Positions 15,020 to 23,560 of a stretch of 32,571 bases of DNA are shown here, one piece after another (position 1 is the first letter of the stretch; each line of letters opens with the position of its first letter). The stretch is from Victivallis vadensis (lineage in GTDB: Bacteria > Verrucomicrobiota > Lentisphaeria > Victivallales > GWF2-50-93). The notes under the pieces are model-generated. The model ran no database searches and was not told the origin of the DNA. It saw nothing but the letters and a program-made list of their open reading frames with translations. A program made the position numbers and the translations under genes. The stretch spans positions 1-32,571 of the forward strand of contig CAMCYE010000030.1 of assembly GCA_945883805.1 (NCBI GenBank), given 5' to 3'.

Positions 15020-16069
15020 ATGAAACTGCCATCTTTAAAAATCAGGAATCTCGAATCCAGATTTCCCGTAATCCAGGCTGGAATGGGTGTGCGTATAGGA
15101 AATTCCGTCCTTGCTGCGGCGACAATCCGCCTCGGCGGCTATGGGACTATTGCCAGCGTCGGACTGGGGGACATTGAAAAATCCAAGACTGATTTTGCAA
15201 ATGAGTCAAACCGCGTCCTCGCCCAGGAAGTCAAGAAAGCCCGTGAACTATGCGGCGGGAAAAAACCCCTCGGCGTAAATATCATGATAGCCCTTTCAAA
15301 TTACAGGGAGCTGGTGGAGGAGAGTGTAAGGTCGGGTGTTGATTTCATAATTTCCGGAGCCGGCCTTCCCCTTCCGCTTCCGGAATATGTTGGGAATGCC
15401 GATATTGCACTGATACCCGTGGTGTCCAGCGGCCGCGCACTTTCGGTCATCGTAAACGCCTGGAAAAGGAAATATGACAGGGCTCCTGACGCGGTAATAG
15501 TGGAGGGACCTCAAAACGGTGGGCATCTCGGTTTCACTTTGGAGATGATTGAACATCCTGAAACGTGTTCCCTTGAAATGATTTTTCAGGACGTTAAAAA
15601 AGTGATGACTGACATGGGATATGATAAAATACCCATTCTCGCAGCTGAAATGATCGCGTCCCGGAGTGATATTGAAAGAGTTCTTGCAATCGGATACGAC
15701 GGAGTTCAGGTCGGCACTCATTTCATAGCTTCCGAAGAAGCCGGACTTGACCGGAAAAGCAAGGAAGTATATGTAAATGCGAAACGCGAGGATGTTACGG
15801 TGATAAAAAGCCCTGTTGGACTTCCCGTCAGAGTTTTGAAGACACCTCTCGTGAACAGGGTGTTGTCGGGAAACAGGGAAAAATTCAGTTGTCCCTACCG
15901 TTGTCTGCGCACATGCAATCCCGGAAAAGTCCCGTTCTGCATAGCCAGGGCTCTTCTCGCCACTTGGAAAGGGGATGTTGAAAACGGACTTTACATGGCC
16001 GGATGCAATGTTGAGGCGATGACCAAGATTTATCCGCTGGAAGAATTCTTTAAGACCCTTGAAGACTGA
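15020..16069 (+). CDS. Nitronate monooxygenase / 2-nitropropane dioxygenase-like flavoprotein
   Basis: A 349-residue FMN-dependent TIM-barrel protein. It opens with FPVIQAGMGVRIG, shows the flavin and substrate motif VEGPQNGGHLGF (~residues 161-172) and the phosphate-binding DGVQVGTHFIASEE (~235-248). Family members oxidise alkyl nitronates or, as FabK, reduce enoyl-ACP. The C-terminal Cys-rich stretch SCPYRCLRTCNPGKVPFCI (~291-309) is shared with a bacterial NMO-like subgroup and is not the classic FabK tail. Its role is therefore uncertain. The ribosome binding site is weak. It follows the permease after 77 nt but no functional link is evident. Confidence 0.82.
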   Translation: MKLPSLKIRNLESRFPVIQAGMGVRIGNSVLAAATIRLGGYGTIASVGLGDIEKSKTDFANESNRVLAQEVKKARELCGGKKPLGVNIMIALSNYRELVEESVRSGVDFIISGAGLPLPLPEYVGNADIALIPVVSSGRALSVIVNAWKRKYDRAPDAVIVEGPQNGGHLGFTLEMIEHPETCSLEMIFQDVKKVMTDMGYDKIPILAAEMIASRSDIERVLAIGYDGVQVGTHFIASEEAGLDRKSKEVYVNAKREDVTVIKSPVGLPVRVLKTPLVNRVLSGNREKFSCPYRCLRTCNPGKVPFCIARALLATWKGDVENGLYMAGCNVEAMTKIYPLEEFFKTLED

Positions 16070-16115
16070 AGATAAGGGTTCGTTTCCATTTTGAGTGGGT
16101 CTACACACAAAATAT

Positions 16116-16311
16116 GAATATCCAATATCCAAGGAAATTATCGGATTCCCCCTTTTTTTCGCCACGTCTATACGTTTGAATAATATTGAGTTCAATTCAT
16201 CGGTTTTTCTTAAGATGGAATTAAATTTCTTTGACTGTTGAATGAGTTCGTTTTTTCTTCTACTTCATCGGTTGGATATTTCCGCCGTGGCGGATTGGAT
16301 ATTGGATATTC
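16116..16311. repeat. 17-bp inverted repeats enclosing 162 bp
   Basis: GAATATCCAATATCCAA (16116-16132) is exactly mirrored by TTGGATATTGGATATTC (16295-16311). Each arm is itself a short tandem of GGATATT, and a CCGCC-GT-GGCGG hairpin lies beside the right arm. The 320-bp gap between the flavoprotein and the Smr gene holds no convincing gene. Confidence 0.6.
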
Positions 16312-16389
16312 GAGTTACACGCTCGATCTGAGAATGAATCAAAATACATATCAGAATTCATGACGCGTGCCGATATGCAAACGAATCGC

Positions 16390-16704
16390 CTATCGCGTAT
16401 AAGCCACGGCCACACCGTCTCCGCCCATGGAACGGGAATTTTCACCCAGATCCACTTTTTTGACTCTCGGATCACCTGCGAGATAGGCTCTGATTCTGCT
16501 TCTCAGTGTGCCGGTTCCTTTGCCATGGATTACAAGTATTATGGAGTTTGAATATGAGGACAGGACGGAGTTGAGCAGGGCAACCCCTTCGTCGCATGTC
16601 CGTCCGTGCAAATCAAGCACATAGTCGAACTGCACCGAATCCTTGGATCGTTTCCCGCCCCCGAGTGTTTCCGGACGCCGTATCGTGTTTCTGAATCGTT
16701 TCAT
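16390..16704 (-). CDS. Small Smr-domain protein
   Basis: A 104-residue protein that is almost entirely one Smr domain, the fold found at the end of MutS2 and in stand-alone nucleases. The key motifs are present: LDLHGRTCDEG (~residues 29-39), HGKGTGTLRSRIRAYL (~60-75) and the closing GGDGVAVAYTR. Smr domains nick DNA or cleave RNA at stalled ribosomes. The short basic N-terminus (KRFRNTIRRPE) could aid nucleic acid binding. It is separated from the giant gene upstream by a 131-bp structured inverted repeat, so it is probably transcribed on its own. Confidence 0.87.
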   Translation of the reverse strand: MKRFRNTIRRPETLGGGKRSKDSVQFDYVLDLHGRTCDEGVALLNSVLSSYSNSIILVIHGKGTGTLRSRIRAYLAGDPRVKKVDLGENSRSMGGDGVAVAYTR

Positions 16705-16729
16705 AATGAATTTAAATTATAATTTTTTA

Positions 16730-16860
16730 ACCACTAATCTACACTAATAGGACACTAACATAAAAATATGAGTTGAATGTTATTTTTGGAATAAAAATTA
16801 CATTCAACTCATGGTCTTGTTATGATTATTGTTAGTGTAACCTTAGTGTTTATTAGTGGT
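16730..16860. repeat. 131-bp nested inverted repeat with phased ACTAA words
   Basis: The outer arms, ACCACTAAT (16730-16738) and ATTAGTGGT (16852-16860), continue inward through ACACTAA words spaced 10-11 bp apart. They lead to a 20-bp inner stem (16768-16787 with 16793-16812, one mismatch, 5-nt loop). The whole can fold into one long hairpin. It lies downstream of the giant gene and upstream of smr, and no gene is present in this 259-bp gap. Confidence 0.65.
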
Positions 16861-16963
16861 GAACTAATTATATTTTACCTGTCTAGCGTTTCCCAGTTAG
16901 ATGTCCAGTATTTTATGTCTTTATCGCTCCGATTCACCGGCTCTCCGATTCACCGGTTCAGTC

Positions 16964-19900
16964 TTAACTCTTCAGGAATGTCGGTCTGATTATAATTAAC
17001 AGAACGGTCAGGCCGATTGCAAGGACTATTCCGGCGAAAAAACCGGAAAGATTACGCCATTCCGCGACTTTTTTCGCTTTGAATTCAACCTGAGCCGGAG
17101 CGAAAGGCGTCACCTGGTGCATTCGCCTGAATTCCAGTTTTGTCCCACCCTGCGGAATGGTGAGTCTCAGGGGATGAGGCACGGCCGCCGCCGCCTGCTG
17201 CTGGATGAATATCTTGTCGGAAATCGTCTGTAGGTGGCTTATTTCCGTACCGCCAAGCTGTTGCTTGATGACATTTATGTCCTCAACCTGCGCTGCCTGC
17301 GGAACTGCTGGCCTGTCTTCCTCAATTGCACCGGACTTGCCTTTCTTCTGAACCGCCCTCCTGCTGAAAATCCCCTGAATGGAGTTGTCCCGTTGCATCT
17401 GAATCCACTGTCCTTTGACATCCGCATTCAACTCGGCGTCATTTGCAGACATGTTTGAGGCGTTCTGGAAATATTCGACGGCTTCTTTTTTCTTGCCGGA
17501 TGCTGCAAGTTTGTTCGCCTCGGAAAGCATTACTTTCGCATTCTTCTTGTTTTCATCATTATACATCTTGTAGCCGCGGTCGTAGTCTTCGAGATTGACG
17601 TATGCGATGGACACCATCATACGGTCAAAATAGTCAAGCGTTCCCTTGTATCCGGAATACTTGGAATCCGGCGGCAGATAGAGATTCCAGCTTATGTTGT
17701 TTAGCGGAATATTGAAAGCCGGCCCGTTGTAGATCTGCCAGCGTGGTGACCAGGATTTGTCCGCCTGCATCGAATAGATTATTTCAATGTTCTGATTGCG
17801 CCCTCCGCCGGAAAGCCCCTGCCGGAGCGGAATCAGGATGTTGCCCTTCTCCTTCGCAACATCAACCGCCTGGGTGTCAATCAGGACTGACCACATGCTG
17901 CAACCATCCGGCAGCTTCATCTCCAGAAAGTTCTCGTTCCCGTTGTTCAGGGCAATCAATACGGTTGTGATGACTCTTCCCTCTGGGGAGACGACAGAAC
18001 TGATATTGACCGCTTTGATCTGGGCTTTCAGCTGTTCCGCAGCCTTGTGTCTGACAACATCGAGCGTCAATGAGAAATCGTTTCCAACCGTTCTGAAACA
18101 CATTACTGCATTTGACAGGTAATTCACCTTGAAGTTTGCGGGTATTTTCCTTGCGTCAAACTCGGAAATCTCTCCAGTTCTTCCGGCAAGTTTCACCTGA
18201 AGCGAATCCTCTGACAGGACGGCGAGATACCCCTTCTGCAACTCCGTGCCTTCCGTTAGAGCCGACGCAATCTTAACTTGTGATTTTTTTTCATAAGGCT
18301 GACGGTAATGCGCCTGCAATCTGTATTTCCCGCTAACCTTCTGATGAAGTTCTATTTCCCACAGATTTTTTCCGAGATTCTGAGTGCCTGCAATGTTTTC
18401 ACCAGTGAATTCCGGAGTTTCCGCATTCTCCGGCAGCAGCACCTTGAAGAATTTCACGCCGGCATTTTCGATTGTGTAATGGAAATGGACATCGTACTCA
18501 ACCACGCCTTCTGTGACTTTCCCGATCTGCAGGACTTCCGCCTGCACCCATGGGGAAATCACGTCAAATCCGACCTTGAGTTCCCAGTCCGCCCTGACGA
18601 TTGAGAACCTGTGCGCGCTCTTGTCCCCGCCCTGTGCGAACCCCTCGGTTTTGATTTCCAGTCCCTGCCGCGAGACAATGTCCATTCTTGTTCCGCGTTC
18701 AACAGTTATCACAAGATCTCCCTTGTGTTTTTGCGCGCCGATAACCGTAATCTTCGGGATTGTCATGGATTTTTCGCGCTTCCTGTCAAGCATACTCAAC
18801 TCAATATGAATGTCGGTAGAGCCGATGACACTTTTGTCGAAATGCACAAGGATCCGGTGAAGATTCTTTTCAGAAACTTCATCCCAGTGCTGGACATTTT
18901 TGCCGGTGACTTTGTCAATATCGAAATTGTTCGGAATATCGATCGACACGGAGAAAATTCCGGCTTTTGCTATTTCAATTTCCAAGTCGGATGTCAGGAT
19001 TGTCCGTTCCTCCTCAAATGAAACCAAGTAGTTTTCCTTGATTCTCAATTCGGGTTCTACCGCAGTCACCTTCACGGTTATGGTGGCTGGGGGCTTGTTG
19101 TATCGGAATGCCTTCTTGAGGTTTGGACCGGCATCTGCGAACTTCGCAGTGAAATCGTTCAGGTTGATGCTGTTGAACCCGTCGAGTTTGTCGTCGACCA
19201 GCACCTGCACATTCGAGTCGGCGCTAACTCCCACGGTGCCGTACTGCTTGTCGGAATCCTTTACCGACAGCGTGCCTATTTTCGCCTCGTAAGGCAGATT
19301 ACAATTCGCGATCTGCGTGACGACCGTCACCTTGAAATTACCGTGATGCGGCTGCGAGAGGAAGATTTCGAGCTGGTGGCTGTCCTCGGTGAATCGCCAT
19401 GCGCCGAGATCCGGGGCAAGCACCGATGTCACCCTCATGTTTTTTGGAACTTCAATTGCGAACTTCGCAGTTTCTCCCTGTGCGACCTGGAAGTTCAGAA
19501 GATATTTCGTCTCCACGAACCCGCTTGCGAATTTCGCAAGGGCGTCAATGCTCGTGAAGAAAACGGTTTTCTCCTTTTCGACTTTTCTCACCAAGGGTCG
19601 CAGTTGGAAAACGGCCTTTGACCCGGGGACAAAATTCGCTTCGGCGCTGCAGAGGTTGTTTGCAAATGACGATTTGAAGAACACGGCATCGTCAGATTTA
19701 ATGTCGATGTTCTCCTTGTTCATTTTAACTGAAACGGAATTTCTTTTGCAGGCTGGGATATTCAGGGGGAAGTTGTAACTGCCGCCTTTTTCCTCGTTTA
19801 TGGGAAGAAGGAAACTGAGCTCGAATTCATATTCGCCGGAGCTTTTGGCCTTCAGCATGTAATTGTTGCCGCCCCTTGCGATTTCAATGCCGGGAATTTG

Positions 19901-22900
19901 CGGGATTGTGCCGGTGAGGACTGCAGGCGCAGGAAGCAGCGTTATAATTCCTTCGGCATCTGCCTTTATCAGATAACGGGCTGTCCCGGTAACTGCTTTG
20001 TCATTGTCGGTTATTGTCGCGGAAATATTGAAATGCACTTCTTCAATTGAAATCCCGGATACGGGAGCGCCATTTGAAAATGGAATTAAAATGCTGAATG
20101 CGATACATGCGGCGGCAACAGTCTTAAATCTTTTAAAGATTACGCGCCAGAAACTGATTGACAGGACGATCGGGACAAGCAATGCGAGCAGAAATGCCGT
20201 TATCGCATTCAGATATAGCCATTGTGAAAGGCAATATGTCAGGAACACCAAACCCAGGGCGAGAAGCAGGGGCGATTTGATTTTGCCGGAGGACAGTCCA
20301 CCTATGGAAAGGAATGCCAGTCCCGCAAAACCGGTGAATATCGCAAATCCCAGCTTTAAGAAGGAAAAGGCTTTCATGTCCGACATGTAAACTTCGATTT
20401 TCGGAGTGTCCTGGGGAAGACTGAATAGGCGGGTGAATTCGCACGTGTTGACGGGTTCCGGCATGAATTCCGAGCCTACTTTGTGAAGTTGCCGTTCGAT
20501 GACAACGCAGGCGAAAAGAAGCGTGAAGCCGATGAAGATGACGGAAATGGAGGTCGTGAGTATTCTGAGTCTTCCGCTGGACCAGCTCCATGCCAGGCAT
20601 GCACCCAAGAACGTAATGACAATCCAGGGGATAAAAAGCATGGGGCTCAGGAAATGGTGCATCCATACTGAAAATCTCGCTAGGATTCCGGAAAGTCCGA
20701 TCCGCTGCGGATTGTGCAATGGGGTCATGTTGCCTGCGTATTCAGTGATATTGTAGTTGTCCGGCACTTGCACGATCCAGCGTGAAAACATTGTTTCAAG
20801 ATTGAGGACGGGCGCGGAAAGTTTCAGGTCTGCGGATTTTCCGAGTTCTCCGTTTTTCTGTGCATAGGTAATTTCAACTTTGATAGGATCATCGGTGTTT
20901 TGATTCCGGGGCAGGGGAATCAGGTATTTGCCGTCGCCCGAAGATGAAACGCGTTTTTTGTCATCGTTGACTTTTACTGTCCAGAGTTCGGATTTTTTAG
21001 GAAGCTCCATGGACAGGAACTGGAGAGATGAATTTTTGATCCTGTATTCGGCGCTTGTCACCGCCTGTCCGTTGCGGTCTATTCTCGTTGCGAATTTCGC
21101 ATAATCTCCGGCGATATTGATCATCTGCTGAGATGAATAGCCGGATATATTGAGGTCAATCCAGTGCGGAGTCCCTGCGAAGCGGTATGCTTTAAGTATC
21201 GGATTCTGAAGGAACCCCTTGTATTCGTCCGGTATTTCGGAGGCTTCGATTTCAATCACGTTATCTGAATTTTTAAGCGATGAGACTTTCAGGTTGCGGA
21301 CACTTGTCAGCGCTATGAATCCGTTTTCAGCGCCTGCTCCGGATGTGTTGAGATCCCCCATTTTGTAGTTAGTATCCGAACCGGAAAGAGGTGTCTCGTA
21401 GGTGGCCAGAAGTGTGTAGTCGCCGAAGATTTTCTCCCTGAAATTCACCTGCCATGCCTGGAACTCGGGCTTGTCATCAATCATCTTCCAGTCAATTATG
21501 TTTCCGCCTGTGAATTCGAGGTTCTTGAGGAGCGGATTGACTTTCAGCTGGATTTTATCAACCGGTGCGCCGGAAACATGGTAGGTGAAAATGGAGCTTC
21601 CGTAGAGTGTGCCTTCACCGACAGAACCGATATGGAAAACTTCGGAGACGATGTTCACCTGCTCATGCACCACGCTGACTTTTCCATCCCAGTCCTGATC
21701 CTTAAAACGGAATGCGTGCTGGAGTCCGGGCTCTCTAAGGGGGGCGGAGCCAGTGTGGATTCTGCGTAGGTTTTTCAAGTCTTCAACTGAAAGGGAAAGG
21801 CCGCGATTTGCCGAAAGCATAATAAAACCCCTGACACTCTTGGCTTTATCGATGAAAAAAGAGGGAATCTTCGTTGATGTCGCCTTCTTCATGCTTTTTT
21901 CGAAGTTTATAAACAGATCGGCTTTGCCTATGGTGTCTGGGGCAAAAGGAATTTTCAGCCATTTCTGTCCGTCTTTTTCAAATAGCTCATAATCGTCTGC
22001 CATGGCATTTCTTCCTTCGACTCTGTTGACCGTCATATCGCTGGAATATCTGACGAGGAGTTCACGGAGAGGCGCGTCTTTGATGTCGAGGCTGAGAATT
22101 GCCCTTGCGAGAAGATCTTCGTCCTTGAATGTCAGGACGTAATTCAGGTCGACAGTATAATTCGGCATTATGTTGTCGGCACTTGTCTCTAGGGAATATT
22201 TTTCTCCTGAGAATCTGTATGTGAATAGACTGCGTTTCGGGAGATCCTTGGTTTTCCTGCGCAGTTCGGAAAGGGAGGGGAAAGCACTGTTGTCAATCTG
22301 ATTGAGTCCAGATGTCTTGTCGACAATTAGTTTGATCGCGCCATTGGTGCCGAATGCGAGATAGCCATCTATCCTCAAGGTCTTCTGGGGGATTGCCGAG
22401 GGCAGCGAAAACTTGCTTGGGAAATCGGGGAGGACTTTTTCGGCTTCGACGGCAACTCCGTATGAATCCTCATATTGGCGGCTCAGAATCACAAGCAGAG
22501 TTTTCCCAGCCTCCTTGTCGTCGATGACTTTCCAATCCTGTATGTTTTCGCCGGTGACGCTCAAAACATTCAGGTCGGGGCTGATTTTTATTTCAAGATT
22601 TGAAAGTTTACCCTGGATGACCGTATAGTTGAAAATGGAATTGAGTTTCACGGTTCCTGGATATACGTCTGCAATCGTGATCGCCTGAACGCTCGTGACC
22701 AGGTTTGCGGATATTTTCTCCACCTGACTGCGCCAGGTTATGCTCACGTCGCCTTCGGGAGGGAGAACTGCCGAAAAAACTGCGCCTTCAGCCCCGACAT
22801 CTTTCTTCTCTAAATTCAAGGCGCCAGGAATTTCCAGTTCGACATCCCTCTTCTTGCTTGTTATCTGAATAGAGCGGGCAATCGCCGGCAGTAAACCGAA

Positions 22901-23371
22901 ACTGCACGACTTAATCTTCTTTCTTTCCTCAGGCGGGAAAATCTGGGTTTGCGGGGCATTTTTATTTTTCAGGATTCCGATTCCTAGATCTTCAACTTTG
23001 GCCGCGAAGGAGAATTTCAGATCGCATTTTCCGGCTTTGACGCACTCGAGGACATAAGAGCCGTCTTTGAAACTGATTTTGAAATCACCCTTGCCGAGCC
23101 AGAGGAAACCGCTGCCTTTTATTTTCAGATCGGAAGAAAGTTCCGTGATTTTTCCTGTGATGAACTTGAGAGTCCCGGGTTCATCCGCATTGGCGGTGAA
23201 GGAAAGATTGAAACTTATGTTATCGTCGTCAATTATCTCGCCCTCGAGCTTTACGCTGTCAATACTGAATGTTTTCTCCGGCGGTGGCGGCGGAGGAACG
23301 TCCTGGGCGTTGATGAGATTGCATCCTAAAAATAAAAGTGCGGCTCCGGCGATTGCTGACAATATTTTCAT
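16964..23371 (-). CDS. Giant repeat-built membrane lipoprotein of unknown function
   Basis: 2135 residues; I do not recognise the family. The start at 23371 follows AGGAGGG, while an earlier ATG (23398) has no such site. It opens with a lipoprotein signal (Cys17 in LLFLGC) and a proline run. A beta-rich module around an f/vTGxN motif recurs near residues 228-315, 572-662, 1288-1353, 1457-1526 and 1605-1693. The second and fifth copies extend to ~300 residues each, ending LIPLPR and LIPLRQ. Five to six membrane helices lie at ~909-1100, and the last looks like an internal signal peptide. A short TPR-like helical stretch (~1925-1990) and a final membrane helix (~2110-2130) end the protein. It could be two ancestral surface proteins fused. 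It is the last gene of the sigma/VWA group. Confidence 0.75.
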   Translation of the reverse strand: MKILSAIAGAALLFLGCNLINAQDVPPPPPPEKTFSIDSVKLEGEIIDDDNISFNLSFTANADEPGTLKFITGKITELSSDLKIKGSGFLWLGKGDFKISFKDGSYVLECVKAGKCDLKFSFAAKVEDLGIGILKNKNAPQTQIFPPEERKKIKSCSFGLLPAIARSIQITSKKRDVELEIPGALNLEKKDVGAEGAVFSAVLPPEGDVSITWRSQVEKISANLVTSVQAITIADVYPGTVKLNSIFNYTVIQGKLSNLEIKISPDLNVLSVTGENIQDWKVIDDKEAGKTLLVILSRQYEDSYGVAVEAEKVLPDFPSKFSLPSAIPQKTLRIDGYLAFGTNGAIKLIVDKTSGLNQIDNSAFPSLSELRRKTKDLPKRSLFTYRFSGEKYSLETSADNIMPNYTVDLNYVLTFKDEDLLARAILSLDIKDAPLRELLVRYSSDMTVNRVEGRNAMADDYELFEKDGQKWLKIPFAPDTIGKADLFINFEKSMKKATSTKIPSFFIDKAKSVRGFIMLSANRGLSLSVEDLKNLRRIHTGSAPLREPGLQHAFRFKDQDWDGKVSVVHEQVNIVSEVFHIGSVGEGTLYGSSIFTYHVSGAPVDKIQLKVNPLLKNLEFTGGNIIDWKMIDDKPEFQAWQVNFREKIFGDYTLLATYETPLSGSDTNYKMGDLNTSGAGAENGFIALTSVRNLKVSSLKNSDNVIEIEASEIPDEYKGFLQNPILKAYRFAGTPHWIDLNISGYSSQQMINIAGDYAKFATRIDRNGQAVTSAEYRIKNSSLQFLSMELPKKSELWTVKVNDDKKRVSSSGDGKYLIPLPRNQNTDDPIKVEITYAQKNGELGKSADLKLSAPVLNLETMFSRWIVQVPDNYNITEYAGNMTPLHNPQRIGLSGILARFSVWMHHFLSPMLFIPWIVITFLGACLAWSWSSGRLRILTTSISVIFIGFTLLFACVVIERQLHKVGSEFMPEPVNTCEFTRLFSLPQDTPKIEVYMSDMKAFSFLKLGFAIFTGFAGLAFLSIGGLSSGKIKSPLLLALGLVFLTYCLSQWLYLNAITAFLLALLVPIVLSISFWRVIFKRFKTVAAACIAFSILIPFSNGAPVSGISIEEVHFNISATITDNDKAVTGTARYLIKADAEGIITLLPAPAVLTGTIPQIPGIEIARGGNNYMLKAKSSGEYEFELSFLLPINEEKGGSYNFPLNIPACKRNSVSVKMNKENIDIKSDDAVFFKSSFANNLCSAEANFVPGSKAVFQLRPLVRKVEKEKTVFFTSIDALAKFASGFVETKYLLNFQVAQGETAKFAIEVPKNMRVTSVLAPDLGAWRFTEDSHQLEIFLSQPHHGNFKVTVVTQIANCNLPYEAKIGTLSVKDSDKQYGTVGVSADSNVQVLVDDKLDGFNSINLNDFTAKFADAGPNLKKAFRYNKPPATITVKVTAVEPELRIKENYLVSFEEERTILTSDLEIEIAKAGIFSVSIDIPNNFDIDKVTGKNVQHWDEVSEKNLHRILVHFDKSVIGSTDIHIELSMLDRKREKSMTIPKITVIGAQKHKGDLVITVERGTRMDIVSRQGLEIKTEGFAQGGDKSAHRFSIVRADWELKVGFDVISPWVQAEVLQIGKVTEGVVEYDVHFHYTIENAGVKFFKVLLPENAETPEFTGENIAGTQNLGKNLWEIELHQKVSGKYRLQAHYRQPYEKKSQVKIASALTEGTELQKGYLAVLSEDSLQVKLAGRTGEISEFDARKIPANFKVNYLSNAVMCFRTVGNDFSLTLDVVRHKAAEQLKAQIKAVNISSVVSPEGRVITTVLIALNNGNENFLEMKLPDGCSMWSVLIDTQAVDVAKEKGNILIPLRQGLSGGGRNQNIEIIYSMQADKSWSPRWQIYNGPAFNIPLNNISWNLYLPPDSKYSGYKGTLDYFDRMMVSIAYVNLEDYDRGYKMYNDENKKNAKVMLSEANKLAASGKKKEAVEYFQNASNMSANDAELNADVKGQWIQMQRDNSIQGIFSRRAVQKKGKSGAIEEDRPAVPQAAQVEDINVIKQQLGGTEISHLQTISDKIFIQQQAAAAVPHPLRLTIPQGGTKLEFRRMHQVTPFAPAQVEFKAKKVAEWRNLSGFFAGIVLAIGLTVLLIIIRPTFLKS

Positions 23372-23412
23372 AAACCCTCCTGAATTATGGTTTTTCATCT
23401 TAAATTTGGAGT

Positions 23413-23559
23413 GCTGAAGCGACTAGCTTCAGCTTTTTCCACGGCGAAATTCATTTCGCCTCTCAATACCGGCAAGCTCTGCGTGCCGGAAGAGAAAGCG
23501 GCAGCTGTCGCAGCCGCACTCCATATCTTTGAAAATTTTCCTGCGTCACCGCAGGAAAA
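23413..23559 (-). terminator. Three hairpins between the VWA gene and the giant gene
   Basis: Directly after the VWA stop lies TTTTCCTGCG/CGCAGGAAAA with a 4-nt loop (23536-23559), followed on the minus strand by TTTTC, a plausible terminator or attenuator. GGCGAAAT/ATTTCGCC (23443-23460) and GCTGAAGC/GCTTCAGC (23413-23433) follow. Together they fill most of the 189-bp gap and probably lower readthrough into the giant gene. Confidence 0.6.
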
Positions 23560-23560
23560 A

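Noticed and set aside
15296..16195. A 299-codon minus-strand frame opposite the flavoprotein
   Set aside because: Shadow of the NMO-like gene; no signal peptide, motif or start context.
16260..16475. 71-codon minus-strand frame overlapping the Smr 3' end
   Set aside because: It covers repeat sequence and the out-of-frame end of the Smr gene; no independent evidence.
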